Shown here piece by piece: positions 14,682 to 23,841 of a DNA stretch of 32,703 nt; positions within the stretch are counted from its first letter, which is position 1; every line of letters starts with the position of its first letter. A program made the translations under genes and the position numbers. The notes under the pieces were generated by a model, which saw only the letters and a list, made by a program, of their open reading frames with translations, made no database searches and had not been told where the DNA came from. The DNA comes from Saprospiraceae bacterium (GTDB lineage: Bacteria; Bacteroidota; Bacteroidia; Chitinophagales; Saprospiraceae), in NCBI GenBank assembly GCA_025055285.1, contig JANWXM010000003.1, positions 1 to 32,703 of the forward strand, in the 5' to 3' direction.

Positions 14682-17561
14682 TCATCGAACGAGGAGCTTT
14701 CCAGAGGCAATGGGTTCCCCGCGGTCAGAAGTGATGCGGAAGAAAAGCATGCCTGCTGGCAATTGTTGCCTTTGAAGTCGGAAAATGGGTTGGTCATAGC
14801 GTTGACTAAAAATTACCCTGCCTTGTAGGTCTAAAATTTCCAATAGATAACTCTCTGCTTCGGCACCTTTAATTTCGAAGATGGTACTGCTTTCAAACGG
14901 ATTAGGATATACTTTGACATCGGCGCCTTTCCAGTGAATATTTTTTGTTTTGACGACAATAAATGTGTCTAGGTCACAGACTGTGTGGAAAGTTTGGTTT
15001 GTCAAGGCCGGCGCGTTGAAGTCGAAGTAGACGGCAGCAGTATTGCGCACTTTAGTTCTGCAAGGGATGTCCCGCGTGAATGCGACCCGGAACTTTACAA
15101 AGCCCTCGCTTCCACTGCCTTGAGGAGATAGAACAGCCGTAGGCAGCGTGAATTGCACAATACCACTACCGTATACGTCAAATTCGTACGGATGACTTGC
15201 CGTTCCCGGTCGTACGGTGGCAGGATCAAGGAAGGGGGGCAACGTGTCCCGCACGACTACCTGGAATACCGTATCGGCAGTAGCATTCCGAAACTGGATT
15301 AAATACTCCATCTCGGTTTCTGGACGGACGTAGTGCTCTACGCCATAGCCTTTGGGATGGCCTCTTTTCAAGTAAATAGGATTAAAATCGGGCGGAGCGC
15401 TTTCCTGACAATCGTAGGAGCGGAAAGGATCGAGGTCGTCTTCCGCAAACATAGTGTAGAACCCAATACTAAACGGTGCGCTTGTATCCGAACGGCACCC
15501 TTCTACTGCAGCAGTAGGGTAGCTAGTGCCTGGATAACCTGCCGTTTGCTCAGCAATGACTCGGTAAGTGCGCCCGTTTGCGGGTGTTGTCCAAACAATA
15601 GATTCTTCACCTGCTTTCAACTGGCGGCGATAGAGCGGGTCGCCAGGTTGAGTAAGCATGATCACGTCTTCCGCAATCACAAAGCCCACCGACGACTGCA
15701 TGTCACCCGTGCCAACATTCGCTAAGCTGAGGCGTACTACACCCTGTTCACATGCAGCGCGTGCTTGAACGATAGAGCGATCCCACCCGCTGACGTTACA
15801 GAAAGAGTCTGGATATATGTGCGCTCGAACGCAGTGAGTTTGGCCAGTAAGGGTATTGCAATCGAGAAATGCAACAAACGTAAACGAGCCGCACTCCCCA
15901 TTGGGCAACAAGCCAATATCGAAGGCGTACTTATTGCCTGAAAGTGGCGTTGCGGGTATAGAACTACTTACAAGAGTAAGATTGCGGTCTAGCTCGATCT
16001 CGATACGCGTGTTTGCCGAGGGGAGCGTGCCGGAATTGCAGTAGCGTACAGTGTATACGTTATTCGTGCAGCGCCGAAGGATAGGCGTTGCTACGTCCAC
16101 TTCATTGCGCGGGCAGAGTGAAAGGGCGCGTACGGGCACCTCTACCGTAAAGGTGTCTAAGAAGCCTGAAACTTTGAGCGGAATTTCCGCTACACACGAG
16201 GCCCAAGAATTATTTGGTGGAAAGAGTTTAACCTTGTAATGGCCTGTATCTACTAACAGGAGAAACTCTCCACCACTTTTTGCTACAGCATACCGCGTAA
16301 AGTTGGGGCTTTCGAGGCGCACTATCCAGTTTTCTAAGCCCGGTTCGTTAGCATCTCGCGTGCAATTGCCGTTGATGTCATAAAAGATTTTTCCTGCCAC
16401 ATAGCTCGAAAAGGAAACGCAATTGCGATCCATCCTTACCAAATATGGATTGGATTCCGAGCCAATGGTAGGGAAGAAGAACTCGCCCACGCCTGCAGCA
16501 ATGGCTCCGCCGTCTGGAGTGACAACAATGCTCATGCCCTGGTCAAAGCCTGGGCGCCCTATAGTCACATCGCAGATTTTAACGCCTTGAGCATTAGTGC
16601 GTACAATGTATACGTCTTCTGATTGATTAGTGGCCTTCGTCCCTGTAGCGTAAATTTCACCTGTAAACGCCTTAGCGAGGCCGTATATGTCTGAGCGAGG
16701 AAAGCCCGAGCGCCACAGCGCTTGTCCGGTACCTTGAGCGCTTACTTTCATGAGTAGGCCTACGCCGTTCTCCTCGTAGGTACTTCGGCCTCCAATGAGG
16801 ATGTGCCCATCTGTATCTACGGTTACAGCGCGTGCGACGTCGTCTGCCGGCGTACCTGTGGTGATTTCAAAGAAATTGAAGGTATTCTCCCAGAGCAGAC
16901 TGCCGTTCGAGGGTGCTATCCGAGCTACCCAAATATCGCGTGGGACGACTTTCTTTTCTCCAACGACGACAACTGAGCCATCGGGCATTAACGCAAGGGC
17001 GTTTGCCTTCTCTACTGTGCTCGTCTCTCCATAAGTGTTGCTCCACAATAGCTGACCTGTTGCCGAGAGGCGAAAAACCAGTACATCCTCTACGCCAGCG
17101 CTGTTTTTGCGATGACCGCAAACGACAAAACTGCCGTCGCTGAGCGCAACGATATCTTTGGCTTCCGTGTCGAAAGGGCTAGAAAGGAAAAAGGTCCACA
17201 AGGCGTTTCCCTTCGCATCGGTCTTAATTACGAAAGGACGACGCGGATTCAAGCCAGTCCGAGTAAAACCTGCAAGCGCATAGCTACCGTCTGGGCTTAA
17301 CGCAAGGCCTTCTGCCGTGGCTTGAGTACCCAACGAAAAGTCTCGAGTGAACTGAAGGTAGCCATCGGCATTGATCTTGAAAAGACGGGCACGACTCAAA
17401 TTCGCGTAGTAACCCACAGCTACATATCCCCCATCGGCGGCGGGCTGAATGTCGTTAATTTGGCCCTGCCCCCCGCCATCAAATACGCGTTCCCAACCTT
17501 GTGCGGAGCTCGTAGCTACCGACAACACCAAGAGACTACATACGAGAAGAGTTCTTTGCAT
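14682..17561 (-). CDS. Secreted type IX secretion system cargo protein with beta-propeller-like repeats
   Basis: The 959-residue precursor starts with a Sec signal peptide (MQRTLLVCSLLVLSVATSSA, cleavage before QGW). Residues about 25-370 hold repeats of 45-60 residues of the DGGYVAVGYY / PDGSYALAGF kind, each a probable propeller blade. A KIFYDINGNCTRDANEPGLE segment (about 387) is the calcium-binding-like linker often seen before SpaA/Sdr-type domains. A DUF11-like beta region follows, with ETEMEYLIQFRNATADT and VVVRDTLPPFLDP. The last 80 residues (from VKVYPNPFESS to LLVR) are a type A T9SS sorting domain. The product is therefore expected at the cell surface or outside. Binding partner unknown. 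The frame is open 50 codons further upstream, but the signal peptide decides the start. Confidence 0.9.
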   Translation of the reverse strand: MQRTLLVCSLLVLSVATSSAQGWERVFDGGGQGQINDIQPAADGGYVAVGYYANLSRARLFKINADGYLQFTRDFSLGTQATAEGLALSPDGSYALAGFTRTGLNPRRPFVIKTDAKGNALWTFFLSSPFDTEAKDIVALSDGSFVVCGHRKNSAGVEDVLVFRLSATGQLLWSNTYGETSTVEKANALALMPDGSVVVVGEKKVVPRDIWVARIAPSNGSLLWENTFNFFEITTGTPADDVARAVTVDTDGHILIGGRSTYEENGVGLLMKVSAQGTGQALWRSGFPRSDIYGLAKAFTGEIYATGTKATNQSEDVYIVRTNAQGVKICDVTIGRPGFDQGMSIVVTPDGGAIAAGVGEFFFPTIGSESNPYLVRMDRNCVSFSSYVAGKIFYDINGNCTRDANEPGLENWIVRLESPNFTRYAVAKSGGEFLLLVDTGHYKVKLFPPNNSWASCVAEIPLKVSGFLDTFTVEVPVRALSLCPRNEVDVATPILRRCTNNVYTVRYCNSGTLPSANTRIEIELDRNLTLVSSSIPATPLSGNKYAFDIGLLPNGECGSFTFVAFLDCNTLTGQTHCVRAHIYPDSFCNVSGWDRSIVQARAACEQGVVRLSLANVGTGDMQSSVGFVIAEDVIMLTQPGDPLYRRQLKAGEESIVWTTPANGRTYRVIAEQTAGYPGTSYPTAAVEGCRSDTSAPFSIGFYTMFAEDDLDPFRSYDCQESAPPDFNPIYLKRGHPKGYGVEHYVRPETEMEYLIQFRNATADTVFQVVVRDTLPPFLDPATVRPGTASHPYEFDVYGSGIVQFTLPTAVLSPQGSGSEGFVKFRVAFTRDIPCRTKVRNTAAVYFDFNAPALTNQTFHTVCDLDTFIVVKTKNIHWKGADVKVYPNPFESSTIFEIKGAEAESYLLEILDLQGRVIFSQRYDQPIFRLQRQQLPAGMLFFRITSDRGEPIASGKLLVR

Positions 17562-17666
17562 AAACGGGAGGATTATAGGCAGCTGTTTTTTGACGCTACA
17601 AAAGTGCGCACCGAAAATGCCAGCATTAAGGACAAAATTTTGAGTTTGTTGAAATATTTTTAGAGG

Positions 17667-17674
17667 CAAATTTA
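17667..17674 (-). promoter_or_regulatory. Possible -7 box TAAATTTG upstream of the T9SS cargo gene
   Basis: A TAnnTTTG match 106 nt upstream of the start codon, in the AT-rich divergent region 17562-17903. This region is the only place for promoters of both the cargo gene and the VanZ-like gene. A single match in AT-rich DNA is weak evidence. Confidence 0.35.
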
Positions 17675-17903
17675 GGCTAAAAACAGACCATAATTGAATA
17701 TTATTAATCATAAAAATCTGTTTTACAATTTCTTTTAAAAATTAAAGAAAGGATTTTATAACGGGCGTTTCATCCTGTTTGTTGTTTAGAGAAGGACAAT
17801 ATTCTTCCCTCCGAGAGCTTTTTTTTTCGCAGGCGGGAGAACAAACAAGTTACATAAGATAAAATAATGACCATTTCTTCCGTTTGCATCTAACTTCGCC
17901 TCG

Positions 17904-18293
17904 ATGATACGCGCTTTTGCTCCAGCCCTCCTATGGTTAGCCGCGGTAGTATTTCTCTCCACGATGGGAGGTGTTTCAATGCCTAAATTTGAGGTGCTCT
18001 CCACCGATAAATTAGCGCACGCGGCTGCCTACGCCCTGTTGGCATGGCTAACGCTATGGGGGTTCTTCCGTTGGATAGGACGGGCTAGGGCACTTCATGG
18101 GATTTTCACCGTAGTCACAGCCTCTTTGATTGGTGCGACATTAGAATATGTGCAGTTTCGGTATTTTCCTGACCGCATGTTCGAGTACGACGACATGGTA
18201 GCCAATGCTGTGGGCGCTTTCATAGGATGGTGGGCTTTTGCCCATGTAATTCCGCCAGAGCGGATAATAACTTGGTGGAATTCATTAGAGTAG
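17904..18293 (+). CDS. VanZ-like integral membrane protein
   Basis: The 129-residue protein has about four hydrophobic segments (APALLWLAAVVFLS, AYALLAWLTLWGFF, GIFTVVTASLIGATLEY and ANAVGAFIGWWAF). The conserved VanZ pattern is present: DKLAHAAAYALLAW, then GATLEYVQFRYFPDR and EYDDMVANAVGAFIG. VanZ is known for teicoplanin resistance, but most family members have no known role; an envelope function is likely. It faces the radical SAM gene end to end, with a single base between the stops. Confidence 0.88.
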   Translation: MIRAFAPALLWLAAVVFLSTMGGVSMPKFEVLSTDKLAHAAAYALLAWLTLWGFFRWIGRARALHGIFTVVTASLIGATLEYVQFRYFPDRMFEYDDMVANAVGAFIGWWAFAHVIPPERIITWWNSLE

Positions 18294-18294
18294 T

Positions 18295-19317
18295 TCACAC
18301 CCATACTCGGCAACCCTCCGAGCAATTGGAGCAGATGTCAATTTTATCGCGCCCGCGGAGGAGGCGATAGCGAAAGTGGTGGTAAGCCACTCCGCGCCAG
18401 ATCTCACGGAAAGAGGTGGTTGTAAGGTCACCTAGTGGATGGCGAGCATCTTTGTCGAAGCAGCAAGGCACAACGATACCGTCCCATGTGATCACACAAG
18501 TGCGCCATAGCCTCCAGCAGTGGTTGAGCGCAGTGGTGCGCAGCACCCAGGTGCCATCTGCTTGGCGTACGTACCGCGAATATTGGCTTTGTTCAGGAAT
18601 GAGGGGATTCCCGCCCTGATGGTTGTAGATTTGAGCCGTTTTTAGCCGGACTTCATCGGCTCCCCAAGTGCGCGCCATCTGCTTAACCTCAGATACCTGA
18701 CTTTCGTTGTGGCGAAAGATGATGAATTGGACAATGATATAAGGGCGGCGGGAACGCAGGCGGCGTTTGAAGGCTGCCACTTGTTGAATGCCCTGAATTA
18801 CGCGTTCGAGTTGTCCTCCTATGCGATAGCGCTCGTAGGTGGGCTGAGTGAGGCCATCTACCGATACAATGAGGCGATCCAGGCCTGCCTCCACGGTTCG
18901 ACGCGCACGCTCAGGGTCTAGAAAGTGCCCGTTTGTGCTGGTTATCGTAAATAAGCCGCGCTTGTGGGCGTAGCGCACCATGTCGAAAAACTCAGGATGG
19001 AGGTAAGGCTCGCCCTGAAAATAAAGAAGGAGAGCATAAGTATGGCGATAAAGTTCGTCTACGACTTGGCGGAATAGGTCAAATTGCATCTTGCCTGTCG
19101 GTCGGTTGAAGGCGCGCAAACCGCTCGGGCACTCTGGGCACCGCAAGTTGCAGGCTGTAGTCGGCTCTATGCTTACGGCGACGGGTAGGCCCCATTGGAT
19201 GGGGCGCTGTGTTAGGCGCGTCAAGCAATACGATATTCCCACGCAGGCGGCATTCCACACGCGGCGAGCAGTGAGTTTCTCGACCGCATTTAGCCAATCT
19301 GCCCAAGGAAAAGCCAT
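18295..19317 (-). CDS. Radical SAM/SPASM-domain protein
   Basis: The 340-residue product has the radical SAM iron-sulfur motif CNLRCPEC (about residues 56-63) after VAVSIEPTTA. It also has the barrel motifs YFQGEPYLHP, ITSTNGHFL and LIVSVDGLTQPTYERYR. A C-terminal SPASM-like cysteine cluster is present (CWRLWRTCV, VVPCCFDKD, ICSNCSEGC), expected to bind one or two extra Fe-S clusters. Family members modify peptides, sugars or cofactors; nothing here points to a substrate peptide. It lies 27 nt downstream of a PorP/SprF gene on the same strand, so the two are probably co-transcribed, which is an unusual pairing. Confidence 0.88.
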   Translation of the reverse strand: MAFPWADWLNAVEKLTARRVWNAACVGISYCLTRLTQRPIQWGLPVAVSIEPTTACNLRCPECPSGLRAFNRPTGKMQFDLFRQVVDELYRHTYALLLYFQGEPYLHPEFFDMVRYAHKRGLFTITSTNGHFLDPERARRTVEAGLDRLIVSVDGLTQPTYERYRIGGQLERVIQGIQQVAAFKRRLRSRRPYIIVQFIIFRHNESQVSEVKQMARTWGADEVRLKTAQIYNHQGGNPLIPEQSQYSRYVRQADGTWVLRTTALNHCWRLWRTCVITWDGIVVPCCFDKDARHPLGDLTTTSFREIWRGVAYHHFRYRLLRGRDKIDICSNCSEGCRVWV

Positions 19318-19344
19318 AGGGTAGGTAAGATAAGGCCGTGTTTT

Positions 19345-20382
19345 CTAGAATTTTGGACAGAGAATTTGTTCGTTCTCATATTCGCCTAGGTACGCTACGG
19401 AAAGTTCAAGGGCTCCTTGGCGACGCCCAAAGCTCAGTGCCTGCGGATTGATATCGTAGCTAATGCCAAAAAGCACGTTGTTGACCTCAAAACCTACGAG
19501 CGCTACAACAGCGTCGAGGTCGAAACCATTGACTCCACGTACCGGGCGCACCCAGCTGCCCAACTGTACGGCCGAAGTCCCATATCGCCCTACTGGAAAG
19601 CGCACATTAGTGCCAGCATTTACCTGAGCGTGTGCGCCCTGAAGCGCAAAAAGAAAGCGCGGCAACAGAGCCGTACGCGAAGCACCAAGGGGAATATTTG
19701 CCGCCAGTTGTGCAGAGATCTTTTTGTAGAAGCGATCGCCCGGAATTCCTTGATTGTAAAAGGTAGCTCGAGGTTCTACAATGTGGTGGATAGCCGTTCC
19801 AGCAAACAGAGCACCTGCCCGCCCAAAGCGTCCTACATAGGTGAGCCCTACGTTTAAGTCAGCGTAAGCAAAATTGTTTTCTGGGAATTGTTCACCTGTG
19901 GGCAAGACGAAACCTGTGAAGCCATCGAACTGATCTGAAAAGCTCAAGTAGGCGTAGTTGATGTTTCGTTGGGTCAGGCCTCCTTGGAGTCCTAGCGTCA
20001 AATACTGGCGTCCATCTACATCTAAGGCTTTGTGGTAGGCCAAAGTTAGGGCGATTTGGTTGGTGCTAAAATCAAGGACGCTGACTTGGTCAGTAAAAAA
20101 CATTAGCCCTAGTCCGACGGCATCTTGCGAAAAGCGGCTAAATGGCGGGTCAAAGCGAAGATCGCCGGCGACGGCAAAAGTGCGGATGGGATTGTCTAAT
20201 ACGTTGCGCCATTGGTCGCGGTAGATGGCGCTAACGCGGTAGCGCCCTTCGAAGGCACCAGTTAGGCCAGGATTGAGCAATTGTGGCGAGGCATAGAATT
20301 GAGTAAAGTGTTGGTCTTGCGCCATCGCAGCATGGCTCATTCCTAGCAAGCCGAGGGTCAATAAGTGAATGCGTATGGTCAT
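19345..20382 (-). CDS. PorP/SprF-family type IX secretion membrane protein
   Basis: The 345-residue precursor has a signal peptide (cleavage after HAAMA), followed by QDQHFTQFYASPQLLNPGLT, the hallmark N-terminus of the family. The rest is an outer-membrane beta-barrel pattern with VSAIYRDQWRNV, GLGLMFFTDQ and LGLQGGLTQRNINY. PorP/SprF proteins are outer-membrane components linked to T9SS function and to surface attachment of gliding adhesins. Genomes often hold many copies, so this need not be the core PorP. The radical SAM gene follows 27 nt downstream. Confidence 0.92.
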   Translation of the reverse strand: MTIRIHLLTLGLLGMSHAAMAQDQHFTQFYASPQLLNPGLTGAFEGRYRVSAIYRDQWRNVLDNPIRTFAVAGDLRFDPPFSRFSQDAVGLGLMFFTDQVSVLDFSTNQIALTLAYHKALDVDGRQYLTLGLQGGLTQRNINYAYLSFSDQFDGFTGFVLPTGEQFPENNFAYADLNVGLTYVGRFGRAGALFAGTAIHHIVEPRATFYNQGIPGDRFYKKISAQLAANIPLGASRTALLPRFLFALQGAHAQVNAGTNVRFPVGRYGTSAVQLGSWVRPVRGVNGFDLDAVVALVGFEVNNVLFGISYDINPQALSFGRRQGALELSVAYLGEYENEQILCPKF

Positions 20383-20502
20383 GCGATGCAGTAGGAATTT
20401 AGACGAGGATATGAGAGGGCATTCTGGCGGACATCCTTGCTCGTATGCGATGTTCTTGCCGCAAAGAAACGGCTAGTTGAAACAAAAATTTTGCTAAGAG
20501 CG

Positions 20503-20510
20503 TACCTTTG
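20503..20510 (+). promoter_or_regulatory. -7 promoter box TACCTTTG for the phosphopantetheinyl transferase
   Basis: A perfect TAnnTTTG match with TTG at 20477-20479 as a possible -33 element. The start codon at 20521 is 10 nt downstream of the box, so the 5' leader would be only a few bases. The box decides against the longer open frame from 20437. Confidence 0.55.
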
Positions 20511-20520
20511 CGGGGCGAAC

Positions 20521-21222
20521 ATGCCTTTACTGTTCACCCGACGCTTACCGGCTGTGCACCAACAGCAGCCGCTCTTTGGCGTATGGCACATCCTCGAGGA
20601 GGAGGCCTTCTTTCGCGAACGCCTTCTGCTCACTGCGGCGGAGGAAGCAGAACTGGCACAGTATAAAGACTTGCGTCGTCGCGAGTGGTTGGCTGTGAGA
20701 TATCTACTCCATCTGCTCACTGGAAACGGCGAGCGATGGCCACTGAGCAAGGATGCCTTTTCCAAGCCTTTCTTTTTAGGGCATAATCATCTTTATTGCT
20801 CTTTGAGCCATTCTAAAGGCCTGGTAGGCGCTTTGCTGGCCGACGTTCCCGCGGGATGTGACCTTCAAGTACTTACTGATAAGATGCCGCGGCTCGCCTG
20901 GCGCTTCTTGCACGAGGAAGAGTTTAGTTTTCTTCGCTCGTTTGCAGCTGATGTGCAGTTCGATTTGCAACACGTATTCTGGACGGCAAAGGAGAGCCTT
21001 TACAAGGCATACGGCTTAAAAGCAGTAGACTTTCGCCGCCATTTGCGCCTTGAGCCATTTGATTGGGAGGCCGGCAGCGGTGAAACAACAGGCTGGGTAT
21101 GCAAGCAAATGCCCTATCAACCTTATCAGATCTATTTCGAAAGGCCTGCGCCACGCTTGGGTATTCCTCCGTTCATCTGGGCTGTTTGCTTGCAAATTGA
21201 ACAAGAACAGAATGGAACTTGA
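20521..21222 (+). CDS. 4'-phosphopantetheinyl transferase superfamily protein (Sfp-type)
   Basis: It transfers the phosphopantetheine arm of CoA to a serine of acyl or peptidyl carrier proteins. The 233-residue product has the two-lobed Sfp layout. CSLSHSKGLVGALLAD (about residues 97-112) is followed by AGCDLQVLTDKM, where the aspartate is the Mg ligand; the glutamine after DL replaces the more common glutamate. WTAKESLYKAYG is the WxxKE signature. No carrier-protein gene is nearby, so the target is unknown; the enzyme may be the housekeeping one or serve a secondary-metabolite pathway. Confidence 0.88.
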   Translation: MPLLFTRRLPAVHQQQPLFGVWHILEEEAFFRERLLLTAAEEAELAQYKDLRRREWLAVRYLLHLLTGNGERWPLSKDAFSKPFFLGHNHLYCSLSHSKGLVGALLADVPAGCDLQVLTDKMPRLAWRFLHEEEFSFLRSFAADVQFDLQHVFWTAKESLYKAYGLKAVDFRRHLRLEPFDWEAGSGETTGWVCKQMPYQPYQIYFERPAPRLGIPPFIWAVCLQIEQEQNGT

Positions 21223-21308
21223 GCGCACGAAGCAGGTGTTACCTTCCCAAATCAGGGCCTATTCTCTTGGGTCTTGTTCTTTTTTCTGCGTGTCCAGGAA
21301 AGAAGTTT

Positions 21309-21845
21309 TTAGCGAAAGTTCTTCCACATCATGCTTTCGGTAGGTTTGTCGCTTCGATGGTTGTACTTGGCATCAGGTTTTCGGTGGTAGTAGGTCTCGA
21401 TATCGCCATCTACGCGGAAGTAAATTAGCTGACCGATGGGCATGCCCGCATACACGCGCACAGGTTGAATACAGGAGATTTCCAATGTCCAGTGATTGGA
21501 AAAACCCACATCGCCTTTGCCGGCGGTGGCGTGAATGTCTATGCCCAATCGGCCCACGCTGCTTTTGCCCTCGAGAAAGGGCACAGCGCCATGCGTTTCA
21601 GTGTATTCTTCCGTGACACCTAAATAAAGGGTTCCTGGCTGAAGGACGAAGCCTTCTTCTGGAATCTCCAGGAGCTCCACTGGATTGTGGCGTCGCGCAT
21701 CCAACACGCGGTCGCGATATACGGCAAGGTATTTGCCCAAGTGCACATCGTAGGAGTTCGTGCCCAAACATTCGCGCCGAAAGGGCTCTATAACTATCTC
21801 TCCGGCAGCAATGGCTTCTAGAATCTTTTTGTCACTCAAAACCAC
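21309..21845 (-). CDS. dcd: dCTP deaminase
   Basis: It deaminates dCTP to dUTP for thymidylate synthesis. From GTG 21845 the product is 178 residues and starts with VLSDKKILEAIAAGEIVIEP, the family's normal N-terminus. Other motifs are CLGTNSYDVHLGKYLAVY, FLEGKSSVGRLGIDIHATAG, DVGFSNHWTLEISC with the catalytic glutamate, and AGMPIGQLIYF. Upstream ATGs at 21908 and 21971 would add unrelated residues. A TACCTTTG promoter box at 21878-21885 lies between them and the GTG, which supports GTG as the start. Confidence 0.93.
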   Translation of the reverse strand: MVLSDKKILEAIAAGEIVIEPFRRECLGTNSYDVHLGKYLAVYRDRVLDARRHNPVELLEIPEEGFVLQPGTLYLGVTEEYTETHGAVPFLEGKSSVGRLGIDIHATAGKGDVGFSNHWTLEISCIQPVRVYAGMPIGQLIYFRVDGDIETYYHRKPDAKYNHRSDKPTESMMWKNFR

Positions 21846-21877
21846 GGTAGGTGCAGTTTTAGGTAAAAAATGGCCTG

Positions 21878-21885
21878 CAAAGGTA
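21878..21885 (-). promoter_or_regulatory. -7 promoter box TACCTTTG for dcd
   Basis: A perfect TAnnTTTG match 32 nt upstream of the GTG start. It decides the start of dcd. Confidence 0.55.
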
Positions 21886-22035
21886 ATTGTGGCGTTTGGC
21901 GTGTGCATAATGGAGCGGCATAAGAGGGAAGCTCGCACGATGTGCTGCCGAGAAAGGCGCGAAATACACACTGCAAAACAGCAAAATGAGTGATCTTCGC
22001 CCGCAGTAAAAGTGGTGACTTCATCTCGACGTCCA

Positions 22036-22395
22036 GTGAAGAAAACGCTTGTCTTAGGTGCTACGCCTGATGCCCGCCGCTACGCTTATCTAGCAGTACA
22101 GGCTTTGCGCCGTCATGGACACGAAGTAATACCCGTGGGCATTCGCAGAGGCGAAATCGAGGGCATACCTATCCTGACAAACAGGCCTTTTGTAAAAGAC
22201 CTCCACACTGTAACACTTTACGTGGGAGCGCAGCGGCAATTGGTGTATTACGACTATTTGCTTTCACTACAGCCTAAGCGGATCATTTTTAATCCGGGCG
22301 CAGAAAATCCCGAGCTTGTGGTTCTGGCTGAAGCACATAGTATTGAGCCTGTGGAAGGCTGTACACTGGTCATGTTGAGCACAGGTCTTTACTGA
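22036..22395 (+). CDS. CoA-binding domain protein (YccU/CoA_binding_2 type)
   Basis: The 119-residue product is a single Rossmann-like CoA-binding domain: KKTLVLGATPDARRYAYLAV, then GHEVIPVGIRRGEIEGIPIL and RIIFNPGAENPELVVLAEAH. The family is widespread and conserved, but its role is not established. GTG 22036 is preferred because the product then begins at MKKTLVLGA; GTG 22012 or 22015 would add eight or seven residues. Its end overlaps the convergent ugd gene by 7 nt. Confidence 0.85.
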   Translation: MKKTLVLGATPDARRYAYLAVQALRRHGHEVIPVGIRRGEIEGIPILTNRPFVKDLHTVTLYVGAQRQLVYYDYLLSLQPKRIIFNPGAENPELVVLAEAHSIEPVEGCTLVMLSTGLY

Positions 22396-23711
22396 CGCCC
22401 ATCTACTACGGGGCGTCCGATGCTGACGTAGTAAAAGCCGTGTTCGCGCATTACATCGAGGTCATATACGTTTCGCCCGTCAAAGATAACGGGCTGACCA
22501 AGACGCGCTTTCATTTGGGCGAAATCTGGTGTGCGGAATTCGCTCCATTCGGTGGCGATCAATAAGCAGTCGGCGCCGTCTAGAGCATCATACATGGAAG
22601 GAGCATAGGTAAGCCGCTCTCCGTACTGGGCGCGCACGTTGTCCATGGCCTCGGGGTCAAATACTTTTAAATGAACGCCTTCTGCCAGTAAGGCATCGGC
22701 CATGACTAGAGCCGGTGCTTCGCGGATGTCGTCGGTATTTGGTTTAAAAGCCAACCCCCAGAGGGCCATCGTGCGGCCTGATAAGTTAGGACCAAAGAAA
22801 TCGCGCACTTTCTGCACCAACGTGCTCCGTTGGCGCTCATTGACTCCCATAACGGCCTTCAAGATACGAAAATCGTAGTCGTATTCCTCAGCCGTGCGCG
22901 CCAAAGCTTTAACGTCTTTAGGAAAGCACGAGCCGCCGTAGCCGATGCCAGGAAATAAGAACCGCTTACCGATGCGGCTGTCGCTACCAATGCCGATGCG
23001 CACCATGTCTACGTTTGCACCTGTACGCTCGCAGAGGTTGGCCATCTCATTCATAAACGAGATGCGCATGGCCAAATAGGCATTGGCAGCATATTTGGTC
23101 ATCTCCGCCGAACGCGTATCCATAAAGTATATGGGATTTCCTTGCCGCACAAATGGCTCATAGAGCTGCTTCATGAGCCGACGGGCACGTTCACTAGAAG
23201 TGCCTACGACCACTCGATCAGGCTTGAGGAAGTCTTCCACTGCTACGCCTTCGCGTAAAAATTCCGGGTTTGAGACCACATCGAAGCGCTCTTGAGGTAA
23301 GCGTTCAGCCAAGATGGCCGCAACCTTCTCGGCAGTGCCTACGGGTACTGTGCTCTTGTTAACTATGACGCGATAGTCCGTAATTAGCTCGGCCAATTGC
23401 CGCGCTACACCTAACACATAGGATAGGTCCGCACTGCCGTCTTCGCCAGGAGGTGTAGGCAGAGCTAAAAAGATGAGGGTACTTTTCTCTACCGCCTCGC
23501 GCAAATCGGTCGTGAAATGCAGGCGTTTTTCTTTCATGTTGCGCTCGAAGAGCACATCTAATCCCGGCTCGTAAATGGGAATTCTCCCCGCCTTGAGGGT
23601 TTGAACTTTGGCCTCGTTGTTATCTACACAGATAACGTTATTGCCTGTTTCAGCAAAACAGGTGCCTGTAACTAAGCCTACGTAGCCAGTGCCAACGACG
23701 GCAATATTCAT
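22389..23711 (-). CDS. ugd: UDP-glucose 6-dehydrogenase
   Basis: It oxidises UDP-glucose to UDP-glucuronate with two NAD+, supplying precursors for surface polysaccharides. The 440-residue product has the NAD-binding start MNIAVVGTGYVGLVTGTCFA and the motif NKSTVPVGTAEKV. It then has SNPEFLREGVAVEDFLKPDR, the catalytic cysteine C262 in GIGYGGSCFPKDVKAL, and a C-terminal domain with WGLAFKPNTDDIREAP. Length and order are normal. No polysaccharide genes are next to it. It may be read with or without fumC, 130 nt upstream on the same strand. Confidence 0.95.
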   Translation of the reverse strand: MNIAVVGTGYVGLVTGTCFAETGNNVICVDNNEAKVQTLKAGRIPIYEPGLDVLFERNMKEKRLHFTTDLREAVEKSTLIFLALPTPPGEDGSADLSYVLGVARQLAELITDYRVIVNKSTVPVGTAEKVAAILAERLPQERFDVVSNPEFLREGVAVEDFLKPDRVVVGTSSERARRLMKQLYEPFVRQGNPIYFMDTRSAEMTKYAANAYLAMRISFMNEMANLCERTGANVDMVRIGIGSDSRIGKRFLFPGIGYGGSCFPKDVKALARTAEEYDYDFRILKAVMGVNERQRSTLVQKVRDFFGPNLSGRTMALWGLAFKPNTDDIREAPALVMADALLAEGVHLKVFDPEAMDNVRAQYGERLTYAPSMYDALDGADCLLIATEWSEFRTPDFAQMKARLGQPVIFDGRNVYDLDVMREHGFYYVSIGRPVVDGRQ

Positions 23712-23841
23712 GACAAAATGTAAAACGTAGAAAATAAAAACGTAAACAATTGGTATTCAATACTTAAAAAATTCGAACGGCATAGCGCAATTCCAAATGG
23801 GAAAAAGTAAGCTACGGGGACTCTTTCCTCTGCAGTGACAA

